Origin: Barrientosiimonas humi
Lineage (GTDB): Bacteria > Actinomycetota > Actinomycetes > Actinomycetales > Dermatophilaceae
DNA: 64,000 bases
Assembly (NCBI RefSeq): GCF_006716095.1
Contig: NZ_VFOK01000001.1
Span: 434,001 to 498,000, forward strand
Reading direction: 5' to 3'
Part shown: positions 51,337-59,892 of the stretch, one piece after another
Layout: each line of letters begins with the position of its first letter
Position numbering within the stretch: position 1 is the stretch's first letter
Program-made: the position numbers and the translations under genes
The notes under the pieces: generated by a model
Databases searched by the model: none
What the model saw: only the letters and a program-made list of their open reading frames with translations
Told to the model about the DNA's origin: nothing

Positions 51337-52118
51337 GACACTCCTTGCTGGTCGAGGCAGGCGTCGACGTACGCCGACGCCCGGGGGAGCAGCGCGCTGC
51401 TCAGTCGGTCGAAGCAGGCGGCCGCACGGTCGCCGGCCCAGTCTGCGGGAAGCACCGCGTCGGGCAGCCCCGGGTCGCGGAAGAGGAACTTGCGCCACTC
51501 GTGCACGAGCTCGGTGCGCCGGGCGTACGCCGTGCGCTCGTCGAGCCCGTCGACGTCGGGCACGAGCGTGCCCGCCCACCGCACGAACCCGTCGTACGCC
51601 CTCGTCAGCTCGGCGAGGTCCCACAGCTCGGCCGCGAGCGCGCGTCCGTCGCCGTCGAGCTCGGCCGAGAACGCGTGCACCGGCACCTCGCCGACGGCGC
51701 TGTCGAGCTCGGGGGAGGGGCGCGGCGCGATCCAGGTGTCGGCCGACATCCGGGCGTAGCCGAGGTAGGTCAGCGAGTCGGCGACCCGCGCCCGGTGGCT
51801 GCGGTCGGCGATCCGCTCGGCCAGTACGACCAGGTGCCAGCGGCCGTCCCAGCCGGGTGCGCTGCTGCGATAGATGCGCTCCCACGCGGCCGACAGGCGC
51901 CGCTCGGCCCGCGGGGTCATCGCGTAACCGCGGGTGCCGTCGTGCTCGTGCGCCTCGAGCCACCCCTCGCGGCTGAGCCGGGAGACGGCGGTGCGCACCG
52001 CCTCGGGCCGCACGTCGACGGCGCCGAGCAGCCGCACCACGGAGGCGATCGGCGCCCATCCACCCCGGCGGGCGAGGTGATCGCCGTACAGATCGAAGAC
52101 GGCGGCCCGGGCGTGCAT
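51333..52118 (-). CDS. PaaX family transcriptional regulator
   Basis: 261 residues from ATG 52118. An N-terminal winged helix ('AVFDLYGDHLARRGGWAPIA', 'VRTAVSRLSREGWLEAHEHD') is followed by a central domain 'PGWDGRWHLVVLAERIADRS' and the C-terminal 'RTELVHEWRKFLFRDPGLP', matching PaaX, the phenylacetyl-CoA-responsive repressor. It heads a two-gene operon with the enoyl-CoA hydratase and is likely to regulate it. The effector is not determined. Confidence 0.9.
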   Translation of the reverse strand: MHARAAVFDLYGDHLARRGGWAPIASVVRLLGAVDVRPEAVRTAVSRLSREGWLEAHEHDGTRGYAMTPRAERRLSAAWERIYRSSAPGWDGRWHLVVLAERIADRSHRARVADSLTYLGYARMSADTWIAPRPSPELDSAVGEVPVHAFSAELDGDGRALAAELWDLAELTRAYDGFVRWAGTLVPDVDGLDERTAYARRTELVHEWRKFLFRDPGLPDAVLPADWAGDRAAACFDRLSSALLPRASAYVDACLDQQGVS

Positions 52119-52176
52119 GAGCACAGTTTGCCGCAGCGGGCTCCTGTGAGATTTCCCCCAGGGCGCTCGGGCAGGG

Positions 52177-52182
52177 GATAAT
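52177..52182 (+). promoter_or_regulatory. -10 hexamer GATAAT before the DUF3117 gene
   Basis: GATAAT fits the TATAAT consensus at five of six bases and stands about 95 bp before the start codon. No clear -35 is seen at 16-19 bp. It lies in the divergent interval between the PaaX-type regulator and the DUF3117 gene. Confidence 0.45.
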
Positions 52183-52277
52183 GCCTGCAGCAGCAGAGCG
52201 CTCGTGACGGCTGACCGAGGCAGGACGACCGCGTGACTTCGGCGCTCGGATGAGTCGCGCGACAGAAAGGGAGACCC

Positions 52278-52445
52278 ATGGCGGCGATGAAGCCCAGGAC
52301 CGGTGACGGCCCGCTCGAGGTGACCAAGGAGGGCCGCAGCATCCTGCTGCGCATGCCCCTGGAGGGCGGTGGCCGGTTGGTCGTCGAGATGAACGCCGAA
52401 GAGGCGAAGGCGCTCGAAGACGCCATCAAGGGCTGCATCGGCTGA
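52278..52445 (+). CDS. DUF3117 family small protein
   Basis: 55 residues from ATG 52278, six bases after GGGAG. The N-terminal 'MAAMKPRTGDGPLEVTKEGR' and the C-terminal 'LVVEMNAEEAKALEDAI' are almost invariant in actinobacterial DUF3117 proteins, including the small gene between tagA and glgC in Mycobacterium. It is a compact alpha/beta protein of unknown function. It has its own promoter-like hexamer and is monocistronic. Confidence 0.92.
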   Translation: MAAMKPRTGDGPLEVTKEGRSILLRMPLEGGGRLVVEMNAEEAKALEDAIKGCIG

Positions 52446-52596
52446 GCCAGCCCCGTCGTCGACGGCCCCGATCCGCACGCCGGGTCGGGGCCGTCGTACG
52501 TCCGGCCCCAGCGGGCGGGGGAGGCGCCGCACCCGCACGGGCGGACGGGCGTACCTTCCCCCTGACAGACCCGCGGGCATCGGGTTTCATGACGCC

Positions 52597-53829
52597 ATGG
52601 CTCGATCACGACACCTCGCCGTTGTCCAGGCCGGCGGTCAGGGTTCGCGCATGGGAGTGCTCACCGAGGAGCGCGCCAAGCCCGCCCTGCCGTTCGCCGG
52701 CTCCTACCAGCTCATCGACTTCCCGCTGTCGAACCTGCACCACAGCGGGATCGACTGGGTGTGGCTGTGCCTGCAGTACCAGGCCGACACCCTGCACGAC
52801 GTCGTCGCCAACGGGCGACCGTGGGACCTCGACAAGACCCGCGGCGGCCTGCGCCTGGTCTTCCCCCGCCAGACCAGCGGTGACGGGGACGACCTCGACG
52901 AGGGCTTCGCCACCGGCAACGCCGACCAGCTCTACCGCATCCGTGAGGCCCTGGCCGAGTCCGACGCCGACGTCGTGCTCGTGATGAGCGCCGACCACGT
53001 CTACGAGATGGACTACACCGACGCCATCCGCACCCACGAGGAGGCGGGCGCGGAGTGCACGGTGGTGACCACCACGACCTCGATCGAGGAGGCGGCCAGC
53101 CACGCCACCGTCGAGTCCGCCGCCGACGGCACGGTCACCCTGTTCGAGTACAAGCCGGAGAACCCCACGACCGGCACCATCGCCACCGAGGTGTTCGTCT
53201 ACGACCGCGAGCTGCTGGTGCAGGGGCTCGAGGAGCTCGCCGACCAGCTGGCTGACGAGGCCGAGGAGGGCGACAGCGGTCTCGGCGACTTCGGCGAGCA
53301 CCTGCTGCCCTGGTTCGTCGACCGCGGCAAGACCGTGGTGCACGCGCTCGAGGGCTACTGGATGGACGTCGGCCGGCCGGAGACGTACCTCCAGGCGCAC
53401 CGCGACATGATCGAGGGCAAGGTCGACGCGTTCGACGCGGACTGGCCGATCCTCACCCAGCAGCCGCAGCGCGAGCCGGCCCGGTTCGACAAGGGCTCGG
53501 TGGTCGAGGACTCCTTCGTCAGCCCCGGCGCGGTCGTCGCCGGCACCGTCAAGCGCAGCGTGCTCGGCCCGGGCGTGCGGGTCGAGAAGGGCGCCACGGT
53601 CACCGACTCGGTGATCTTCAGCGACACCGTCGTGCGCGCCAAGGCGCAGGTGAGCTGGTCGATCGTCGACGAGGACGTGACCATCGGCAAGGGCGCGGTG
53701 GTCGGCGGGCGGCCGCGCAAGCGCCCGGTGCCCAGCGAGTCGATCACGATGATCGGCACTGGCGCCCGGGTTCGTGGCGGCGGCACCGTGAAGATGGGCG
53801 AGCAGGTCGCCCCGCGCGGGCGCCGCTGA
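52597..53829 (+). CDS. glgC: Glucose-1-phosphate adenylyltransferase
   Basis: 410 residues from ATG 52597. The nucleotide-binding N terminus reads 'GGQGSRMGVLTEERAKPALP' followed by 'YQLIDFPLSNLHHSGI'. The C-terminal left-handed helix has 'VVAGTVKRSVLGPGVRVEKG' repeats. It makes ADP-glucose for glycogen, or for alpha-glucan via the GlgM route in actinobacteria. The sequence 'MSADHVYEMDYTD' holds the conserved Asp of the active site. Convergent with the O-methyltransferase. Confidence 0.95.
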   Translation: MARSRHLAVVQAGGQGSRMGVLTEERAKPALPFAGSYQLIDFPLSNLHHSGIDWVWLCLQYQADTLHDVVANGRPWDLDKTRGGLRLVFPRQTSGDGDDLDEGFATGNADQLYRIREALAESDADVVLVMSADHVYEMDYTDAIRTHEEAGAECTVVTTTTSIEEAASHATVESAADGTVTLFEYKPENPTTGTIATEVFVYDRELLVQGLEELADQLADEAEEGDSGLGDFGEHLLPWFVDRGKTVVHALEGYWMDVGRPETYLQAHRDMIEGKVDAFDADWPILTQQPQREPARFDKGSVVEDSFVSPGAVVAGTVKRSVLGPGVRVEKGATVTDSVIFSDTVVRAKAQVSWSIVDEDVTIGKGAVVGGRPRKRPVPSESITMIGTGARVRGGGTVKMGEQVAPRGRR

Positions 53830-53846
53830 CCGGGCGGCCGGGCCGG

Positions 53847-53879
53847 CCGCCGTCCTGCCTCAGCCGCGCAGGACGGCGG
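53847..53879. terminator. Bidirectional hairpin overlapping an O-methyltransferase stop codon
   Basis: The 12-bp perfect arms CCGCCGTCCTGC (53847-53858) and GCAGGACGGCGG (53868-53879) enclose a 9-nt loop that contains the minus-strand stop codon. It begins 18 bp after glgC and can terminate both convergent genes. Confidence 0.75.
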
Positions 53880-54495
53880 TCAACAACCCGTCGCCGACCG
53901 GCAGCAGCGTCGTGACCAGGCGCTCGTCGTCACGCAGCTGCTTGCCGAGGTCGCGCAGCACCACGGTGGTCTCGTCGCGCACCGCCGGGTCGCCGACCCG
54001 GTCGTGCCACAGCATGTTGTCCAGCACGAGCGTGCCGCCGGGGCGCAGCAGCCGCAGCGCCTGCTCGACGTAGGCGGGGTACTCCGGCTTGTGCCCGTCG
54101 ACCAGCACGAGGTCGTACGCCCGGTCGGCCAGGCGCGGCAGCACGGCGAGCGCGCTGCCGACGATGGTGCGGGTGCGCTGCGGGGGATAGCCGGCGGCGG
54201 CGTACGCCTGCTTGGCCGCGCGCTGGTGCTCCGGCTCGATGTCGATGGTGGTGAGCACCCCGTCGCGGGGCATCCCGCGCAGCAGCCACAGACCCGAGGA
54301 GCCGGCGCCGCTGCCGATCTCGACAACCGCGCGCGCGGCCGTCGCCGCGGCCAGCACGCTGAGCGCCGCACCCACCGCGGGGGCCACCGGGGTCGCGCCG
54401 AGCTCGTCGCCCCGCCGCCGGGCCGCCTCGATGGCCTCGGGCTCGGTGGGGAACTCCTCGGCGTAGGCCCACGTTGTGGGTCGCATGGTGCTCAT
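53860..54495 (-). CDS. SAM-dependent O-methyltransferase
   Basis: 211 residues from ATG 54495 (ATG 54486 is the alternative). The catechol-O-methyltransferase-like fold shows the SAM loop '[18 protein letters not shown]', '[18 protein letters not shown]', '[18 protein letters not shown]' with the metal Asp, and '[18 protein letters not shown]'. It transfers methyl to a hydroxyl of an unknown acceptor. It is divergent from sigE, as in Mycobacterium. A TACAGT hexamer seven bases before the ATG suggests a leaderless mRNA. Confidence 0.9.
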   Translation of the reverse strand: MSTMRPTTWAYAEEFPTEPEAIEAARRRGDELGATPVAPAVGAALSVLAAATAARAVVEIGSGAGSSGLWLLRGMPRDGVLTTIDIEPEHQRAAKQAYAAAGYPPQRTRTIVGSALAVLPRLADRAYDLVLVDGHKPEYPAYVEQALRLLRPGGTLVLDNMLWHDRVGDPAVRDETTVVLRDLGKQLRDDERLVTTLLPVGDGLLTAVLRG

Positions 54496-54502
54496 GGTCC
54501 CG

Positions 54503-54508
54503 ACTGTA
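54503..54508 (-). promoter_or_regulatory. -10 hexamer of a probable leaderless O-methyltransferase mRNA
   Basis: On the minus strand TACAGT (consensus TANNNT) ends seven bases before ATG 54495, placing the expected transcription start on the A of the start codon. No Shine-Dalgarno precedes the gene. Confidence 0.5.
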
Positions 54509-54655
54509 GTGGCGCGCCGCCGGCCGGCCGCAGCCGCGCGCGGTCGGACCCCGCATGCTGCGTGGCCAGCCGGTGCACAGCAGACGTCCAGGTTCACGCC
54601 CGAGAATGGGGGCATCGGCGGTGCCGGGGCATCGCCGCAGAAAGGTGAACCGACC

Positions 54656-55297
54656 ATGAGCACCGACTCGACGATCCTGCGCGGCCGTCCGCGCACCGAG
54701 GTGCCCGACGAGGCGCCCCCCGGCTGGGAGCCGCCCAGCTGGGAAGAGATCGTCACCGAGCACTCCGCCCGCGTCTACCGCCTGGCCTACCGGCTGACCG
54801 GCAACGTGCACGACGCCGAGGACCTCACCCACGACGTGTTCGTGCGGGTGTTCCGCTCGCTGCACTCCTACCGGCCCGGCACGTTCGAGGGCTGGCTGCA
54901 CCGGATCACCACCAACGTCTTCCTCGACAAGATGCGTCGCAAGCAGCGCATCCGCTTCGACGCGCTCGCCGACGACGCCGCCGCCCGGCTGCCCAGCCGC
55001 GAGGTCGGCCCCGAGCAGCAGCTCACCGACGCGCAGTTCGACGACGACGTGCAGCGCGCGCTCGACGCCCTGCCGCCCGACTTCCGCGCGGCCGTCGTGC
55101 TCTGCGACATCGAGGGGCTGTCCTACGACGAGATCGCCGCGACCCTCGGCATCAAGCTCGGCACCGTGCGCTCGCGCATCCACCGCGGCCGCGCCCAGTT
55201 GCGCGACGCGCTGGCCCACCGCGACCCGGCCGTGCGCGCCGCCGCGCGGGTCGAGACCCCGACCGCGCCGCTGTCCCCGGTGGTGGCCGGCACCTGA
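54656..55297 (+). CDS. sigE: ECF sigma factor, SigE type
   Basis: 213 residues from ATG 54656. Region 2 is '[20 protein letters not shown]' with '[13 protein letters not shown]', and region 4 '[20 protein letters not shown]'. The gene is followed, with a one-base overlap, by a zinc-type anti-sigma factor and then htrA, which is the actinobacterial envelope-stress cluster. It should direct RNA polymerase to cell-envelope and surface-stress genes. I did not find its own GGAAC/CGTT-type autoregulatory promoter in the short upstream region. Confidence 0.93.
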   Translation: MSTDSTILRGRPRTEVPDEAPPGWEPPSWEEIVTEHSARVYRLAYRLTGNVHDAEDLTHDVFVRVFRSLHSYRPGTFEGWLHRITTNVFLDKMRRKQRIRFDALADDAAARLPSREVGPEQQLTDAQFDDDVQRALDALPPDFRAAVVLCDIEGLSYDEIAATLGIKLGTVRSRIHRGRAQLRDALAHRDPAVRAAARVETPTAPLSPVVAGT

Positions 55298-55902
55298 TGA
55301 CCTCGGCGCCCCGGATGCTGCGACGCGACCCTTCCGAGGGTCGCCATCTGGGCGACCTCGTGCACGACTACGTCACCGACGCCCTGCCGGGCGACCAGGC
55401 GCACCGCGCCGACCAGCACCTGCTCGTGTGCGGCATGTGCCGGGCCGCCGTCGACCAGGAGCGCCGGCTCATCGCGAGCCTGCAGGCGTTCCCCGCCCCG
55501 GGGCGGCACCAGGACCTCGTGAGCGGCCTGCTCGGCCTGGCCCAGGAGCTGCCGGCCCCGCCCCCGCCGCCGGCGCGCCCCACCGGCCGGCCCTGCCCGA
55601 GCATCGTCTCCACCGGGGCGCCCGCGCAGTACCAGTCGGCCCGCCACTCCCTGGCCGCGGCGCTGGTCGCCGTGGTCGGCTGCGCCGGAGCCGCAGCCGT
55701 CGTGGCCACCGTCCCGGCGCGCACCGCCCAGCCGGGCCGGGCCCCCGCGACCCCGATCACCTCGGTCCAGCTGCGCGGGCTGCCCACGACCGGCAGCGGC
55801 GTCGGACCGGTCGCCGCGAACCGCGCCGAGGAGGACGCCCGGGCGGCCACCGGTGGCGCCACCGTGCGCCTGCAGACCGGTGCCGTCATCCGGGTTCCGT
55901 GA
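55297..55902 (+). CDS. Zinc-type anti-sigma factor (RseA-like)
   Basis: 201 residues. The N-terminal anti-sigma domain has the ZAS motif H-x3-C-x2-C in 'DQHLLVCGMC' (residues near 45-52) preceded by 'LGDLVHDYVTDALPGDQAHR'. A central Pro-rich linker leads to one hydrophobic segment ('LAAALVAVVGCAGAAAVVAT'), probably a membrane span, and a short exposed tail. It should hold SigE inactive until oxidation or membrane stress releases it. It overlaps sigE by one base. Confidence 0.88.
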   Translation: MTSAPRMLRRDPSEGRHLGDLVHDYVTDALPGDQAHRADQHLLVCGMCRAAVDQERRLIASLQAFPAPGRHQDLVSGLLGLAQELPAPPPPPARPTGRPCPSIVSTGAPAQYQSARHSLAAALVAVVGCAGAAAVVATVPARTAQPGRAPATPITSVQLRGLPTTGSGVGPVAANRAEEDARAATGGATVRLQTGAVIRVP

Positions 55903-55932
55903 CGCCCCGCCCCCTGCGGCACAATCCCAGTC

Positions 55933-57444
55933 ATGACCGACGACCGATCCGGCAGCACGCCTGCCTCCGGCCGGCGCCCTGACGGCACTGCGCCGGACAC
56001 CCCCGCCGGGTCGGCCGACCCCACCCCGCCCCCGTCAAGCACGCCGCCGCCGACCACGCAGCCGATCGACCTCGACAGCACCGGTGCCATCGGCCGCGCC
56101 CCGGCGCCCGCCCAGCAGCCGGACGGGTCCGCACCCCAGGCGCCCCGCTGGTCCACCCGGCCCAGCCAGGGAGCCGCGCCGCTGCCCGGCGCTCGCCGAC
56201 CGGGCGGACCCGGCGGACCCGGCGACGGGCGTACGTCCGGCGCGCCTGGCCCGGTCCCGCCCGGTGCCACCGGCGCAGCTGCGGCACCGGCCTCCTCGGG
56301 AGTCCCGGCCACCGCCGCGACCCCCGTCTCGGCGGCCGCGCCACCCGCTGCACCGCCGCGTCGGGGCCGGGGCGGCCTGGTCGCGGGAGCCGTCGCCCTC
56401 GCGCTGCTCGCCGGCGGCGCGGGCGGCCTCGCGGGCGCCGCGCTGAGCGACCGGCAGCAGGAGAGCGCCGCGCAGTCCGGCCAGGTCACCGACCCCGACG
56501 TGTCCCAGGTGGCGCAGTCGGTGCTGCCCGGCGTCGTGACGCTGCGGGTGGGGGAGAGCGCGAGCTCCGGCGGCGTCGGCGGCAGCGAACGCTCCGGCAC
56601 CGGCTCGGGCTTCGTGATCCGTCAGGACGGCTACATCCTCACCAACAACCACGTCGCGACGGCGGCCGGCGAGAACGGCAAGATCACCGTGGTCTTCGCC
56701 GACGGGGAGCAGGTGCCCGCGACCCTGGTCGGGCGCGACGCGTCCTACGACCTGGCCGTCGTCAAGGTCGACAAGACCGGCCTGCCGACGCTGCTGTTCG
56801 GCAGCTCCGACCGGGTCAAGGTCGGCAACCCGGTGATCGCGGTCGGCGCGCCGCTGGGCCTCGACAGCACCGTCACCACCGGCATCGTGTCCGCGCTGAA
56901 CCGGCCGGTCGTGGCCGGGCAGAGCCAGGACCAGCGCTCGTACATCAACGCGGTGCAGACCGACGCCGCGATCAACCCCGGCAACTCCGGCGGCCCGCTG
57001 GTCGACGAGCGCGGTCAGGTCGTCGGGATCAACACCGCCATCGCGCGGGTGCCCGGCTCCAGCTCGGGCAGCGGCGGCAACATCGGCCTCGGCTTCGCCA
57101 TCCCCGCAGACACCGCCAAGCGCACCGCCGACCAGCTCATCAAGTCGGGCAAGGCCGAGCACCCCGCGATCGGGGCGCTGCTTGACCAGAGCTACACCGG
57201 CGAGGGGGCGCGGATCACCGGCTCCGGCTCGACCCCGGCCGTCACCCCCGGCGGGCCCGCCGACAAGGCCGGGCTCAAGGACGGGGACGTCGTGCTGAGC
57301 ATCGACGGGCGCAAGGTCACCAGCGCCGACATGCTCATCGTCACGATCCGGTCCAAGGCCGTCGGGGACCGGGTGCGGCTGTTGGTACGGTCCGGGGGCA
57401 GCGAACGCACGGTCGAGATGGTGCTCACCGCGGGCGCGAGCTGA
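55933..57444 (+). CDS. htrA: HtrA/DegP-type serine protease with PDZ domain
   Basis: 503 residues. A cytoplasmic Pro/Ala-rich N terminus of about 145 residues leads to one span ('GGLVAGAVALALLAGGAGGL'). The trypsin-like domain has the triad His240 in 'ILTNNHVA', Asp273 in 'SYDLAVVKVD' and Ser352 in 'NPGNSGGPLVD'. A PDZ domain ends the chain ('GGPADKAGLKDGDVVLSIDG'). It degrades or refolds damaged proteins outside the membrane and belongs to the sigE regulon cluster. The disordered N terminus could be a regulatory tail. Confidence 0.95.
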   Translation: MTDDRSGSTPASGRRPDGTAPDTPAGSADPTPPPSSTPPPTTQPIDLDSTGAIGRAPAPAQQPDGSAPQAPRWSTRPSQGAAPLPGARRPGGPGGPGDGRTSGAPGPVPPGATGAAAAPASSGVPATAATPVSAAAPPAAPPRRGRGGLVAGAVALALLAGGAGGLAGAALSDRQQESAAQSGQVTDPDVSQVAQSVLPGVVTLRVGESASSGGVGGSERSGTGSGFVIRQDGYILTNNHVATAAGENGKITVVFADGEQVPATLVGRDASYDLAVVKVDKTGLPTLLFGSSDRVKVGNPVIAVGAPLGLDSTVTTGIVSALNRPVVAGQSQDQRSYINAVQTDAAINPGNSGGPLVDERGQVVGINTAIARVPGSSSGSGGNIGLGFAIPADTAKRTADQLIKSGKAEHPAIGALLDQSYTGEGARITGSGSTPAVTPGGPADKAGLKDGDVVLSIDGRKVTSADMLIVTIRSKAVGDRVRLLVRSGGSERTVEMVLTAGAS

Positions 57445-57492
57445 GCAGGCACCCAGTGACCACGACCAGACGCGCGAGGAGGGGCTGAGCAG

Positions 57493-57891
57493 GTGGAGCT
57501 GTTCGGGATCAACACGACCGAGTTCCTGATCGTGCTCGTCCTCGCCATGCTGGTCATCGGGCCCGACAAGCTGCCCGAGTACGTCCAGAAGCTGCGCGAG
57601 GGCATCACCAAGGCCCGCGAGATGGCCGACGGAGCACGCTCGCAGCTGAAGGACCAGATGGGTCCGGAGTTCGAGGACATCAACTGGCGGCAGTACGACC
57701 CGCGGCAGTACGACCCCCGCGCCATCGTGCGCCAGGCGCTGTTCGACGAGCCCCGGCCCGAAGACCCCGCCGCGGCGCAGACGATGCCGGACCGCACCCC
57801 CGACCACGTGCCCGAGACCCCCGCGCAGCCGGACTACCTGACCCGGTTCGACCCCGACCGCGCCACCCCCTGGGACATCGACGCGACCTAG
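57493..57891 (+). CDS. tatB: Twin-arginine translocase subunit TatB
   Basis: 132 residues from GTG 57493. The N-terminal span with the conserved Gly/Pro ('FLIVLVLAMLVIGPDKLPEY') leads into an amphipathic helix 'VQKLREGITKAREMADGARS' and an acidic, Pro-rich tail. TatB is the substrate-receptor partner of TatC in folded-protein export. An internal short repeat 'RQYDP-RQYDP' occurs near residue 74. It lies 48 bp after htrA, as in Mycobacterium. Confidence 0.93.
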   Translation: MELFGINTTEFLIVLVLAMLVIGPDKLPEYVQKLREGITKAREMADGARSQLKDQMGPEFEDINWRQYDPRQYDPRAIVRQALFDEPRPEDPAAAQTMPDRTPDHVPETPAQPDYLTRFDPDRATPWDIDAT

Positions 57892-57979
57892 GGAGCCGTT
57901 GGCCTCCCGGAGCGCCCTGGGGCCCGCGCGGCGAACCGGTCGTTGCCGACTCGCTGTTCCGCGGTCCCCGCCAGCGCGC

Positions 57980-58047
57980 CTTTACTCTGGGGCGGCTCGT
58001 GCGCCGGCCGACGGGTCTCCTGGCGCACTACCTGCCCCAGAGTAAAG
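57980..58047. terminator. Compound hairpin between convergent tatB and mrp
   Basis: Outer 14-bp arms CTTTACTCTGGGGC (57980-57993) and its complement (58034-58047), then an internal loop and inner 7-bp arms GTGCGCC/GGCGCAC (57999-58005 and 58022-58028). It is placed to end transcripts from both strands. Confidence 0.7.
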
Positions 58048-58090
58048 CCGCTGACGCGGCACCCCGGGGGCGAGGCCGCTGCCCAGGGGC

Positions 58091-59227
58091 TCAGCGCCCG
58101 GCGGGCGTGAGGCCGAGGGAGCGGCCGGCGAGGCCGCGGGAGCGGGAGCTCAGCGAGCGGGCGATGCCGCGCAGGGCCGTGCCGGCGGCGCTGTCGGGGT
58201 CGCTGAGCACGACCGGGGTGCCGTTGTCGCCGCCCTCGCGCAGGCGGGTGTCGAGCGGCACCTGGCCGAGCAGCGGCACCTGCGCGCCGACGCTGCGGGT
58301 GAGCGACTCGGCGACGGTGCGGCCGCCGCCGCTGCCGAACAGCTCCTGACGGGAGCCGTCGGGCAGCTCCAGCCACGACATGTTCTCCACGACGCCGACG
58401 ATCCGCTGCTTGGTCTGCAGCGCGATCGCGCCGGCCCGCTCGGCCACCTCGGCGGCAGCCTGCTGCGGGGTGGTGACGACCAGGATCTCGGCGCCCGGGA
58501 TGAGCTGGGCGACGGAGATCGCGATGTCACCCGTGCCGGGCGGCAGGTCGAGCAGCAGCACGTCCAGGTCGCCCCAGAAGACGTCGGCGAGGAACTGCTG
58601 CAGCGCGCGGTGCAGCATCGGGCCGCGCCAGACGACCGGCTGGTTGCCGGGCACGAACATGCCGATCGAGATGACCTTCACCTCGTGGCTGATCGGCGGC
58701 AGGATCATGTCGTCGACCTGCGTCGGGCGGTGCTCCACGCCGAGCATGCGGGGCACCGAGAAGCCGTAGATGTCGGCGTCGACCACGCCGACCTTGAGGC
58801 CCTCCTGGGCCAGGGCGGCCGCGAGGTTGACCGTGACCGACGACTTGCCGACGCCGCCCTTGCCGGAGGCGACGGCGTAGACCCGGGTCAGCGACCCGGG
58901 CTTGGCGAAGGGCACCTCGCGCTCGGCCTGGCCGCCGCGCAGCTGCTCCTTGAGGGAGGCGCGCTGGTCGTCGCTCATGACCCCGAGCTGTACGTCGACG
59001 CCGGTGACGCCCTCGACGCCCGAGACGGCGGTGGTGACCCGTTCGGTCAGGGTCGCCTTGAGCGGGCAGCCGGCGATGGTGAGCAGCACGGTGACCCGCA
59101 CCTGCCCGGCGTCGCTGATCTGCACGTCGTCGACCATGCCGAGCTCGGTGATGGGGCGACGGATCTCGGGGTCGTCGACGGTCGCGAGCGCGGCCTGAAC
59201 GGCGTCCTGGGTGGGGATGGCGGACAT
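58091..59227 (-). CDS. mrp: Mrp/ApbC-type Fe-S cluster carrier ATPase
   Basis: 378 residues from ATG 59227. An N-terminal MIP18-like domain ('VDDPEIRRPITELGMVDDVQ', about 1-95) precedes the P-loop domain with deviant Walker A 'ASGKGGVGKSSVTVNLAAAL' and 'VDADIYGFSVPRMLG'. The C-terminal 'VVTTPQQAAAEVAERAG' is typical; the CxxC of some Mrp proteins is not visible. It binds and delivers Fe-S clusters. TACGAT six bases before the ATG suggests leaderless transcription. Confidence 0.93.
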   Translation of the reverse strand: MSAIPTQDAVQAALATVDDPEIRRPITELGMVDDVQISDAGQVRVTVLLTIAGCPLKATLTERVTTAVSGVEGVTGVDVQLGVMSDDQRASLKEQLRGGQAEREVPFAKPGSLTRVYAVASGKGGVGKSSVTVNLAAALAQEGLKVGVVDADIYGFSVPRMLGVEHRPTQVDDMILPPISHEVKVISIGMFVPGNQPVVWRGPMLHRALQQFLADVFWGDLDVLLLDLPPGTGDIAISVAQLIPGAEILVVTTPQQAAAEVAERAGAIALQTKQRIVGVVENMSWLELPDGSRQELFGSGGGRTVAESLTRSVGAQVPLLGQVPLDTRLREGGDNGTPVVLSDPDSAAGTALRGIARSLSSRSRGLAGRSLGLTPAGR

Positions 59228-59233
59228 ATCACC

Positions 59234-59239
59234 ATCGTA
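59234..59239 (-). promoter_or_regulatory. -10 hexamer of a probable leaderless mrp mRNA
   Basis: On the minus strand TACGAT (TANNNT) ends six bases before ATG 59227 and no Shine-Dalgarno is present, the pattern of leaderless actinobacterial transcripts. Confidence 0.5.
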
Positions 59240-59268
59240 GGTCGAGCCCGGTGCGGCTCGACCAGCGG

Positions 59269-59892
59269 TCAGCCCTGGCGCGACTGCTGGGCGTCGGCGG
59301 CCTTGTCCGGCTCCTGCGGACGCAGCGTCCCGCGCTCCTCCAGCTCCTCCAGCAGCGAGCGCAGCTCGGAGCGCACGAAGTCGCGGGTCGCGGTGTCGCG
59401 CAGCGCCAGGCGCAGCGAGGCCACCTCGCGGGTGAGGAACTCGGTGTCGGCGAGGGCCCGCTCGTCGCGGGCCCGGTCCTGCTCGAGCCCGACCCGGTCG
59501 CGGTCGTCCTGCCGGTTCTGCGCGAGCAGGATCAGCGGGGCGGCGTAGGACGCCTGGAGCGACAGCAGCAGGGTGAGCAGGGTGTAGTTCAGCGCGCGCG
59601 GGTCGAACTGCGCCGACTCGGGCATGAACGTGTTCCAGCCGAGCCACAGGACCACGAAGATGGTCATCCCCATGAGGAACGTGGCGGTCCCCATGAACCG
59701 GGCGAATCGCTCGCTCCACACGCCGAAGCGCTCGTTGTCCCAGGGCACCCGGGGCAGCAGACGACCGCGCCGCTCCAGCGGCTGGTCGAGCCGCTGCTGC
59801 GGACGCTCGCGCCGGGCCAGTCGCTTGGCGCGCTGCCCCTCGCGCGTCTCGCGGTCGCGGCCGCGCTCGTCGGACGTGCCGCGCTCAGCCAC
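59269..59892 (-). CDS. DUF1003 membrane protein
   Basis: 207 residues from GTG 59892, whose start lies within the last codons of the upstream gene. A basic N-terminal region (residues 5-40, many Arg) precedes two membrane spans ('FMGTATFLMGMTIFVVLW' and 'LNYTLLTLLLSLQASYAAPL'), the DUF1003 core. The C-terminal part is a coiled coil with acidic and Arg residues ('RDDRDRVGLEQDRARDERAL'). Function unknown. It forms an operon with the CBS protein upstream. Confidence 0.85.
   Translation of the reverse strand: MAERGTSDERGRDRETREGQRAKRLARRERPQQRLDQPLERRGRLLPRVPWDNERFGVWSERFARFMGTATFLMGMTIFVVLWLGWNTFMPESAQFDPRALNYTLLTLLLSLQASYAAPLILLAQNRQDDRDRVGLEQDRARDERALADTEFLTREVASLRLALRDTATRDFVRSELRSLLEELEERGTLRPQEPDKAADAQQSRQG

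Noticed and set aside
54510-54655. Autoregulated SigE-type promoter (GGAAC-N-CGTT) before sigE
   Set aside because: No pair of matching elements with the right spacing could be found in the interval.
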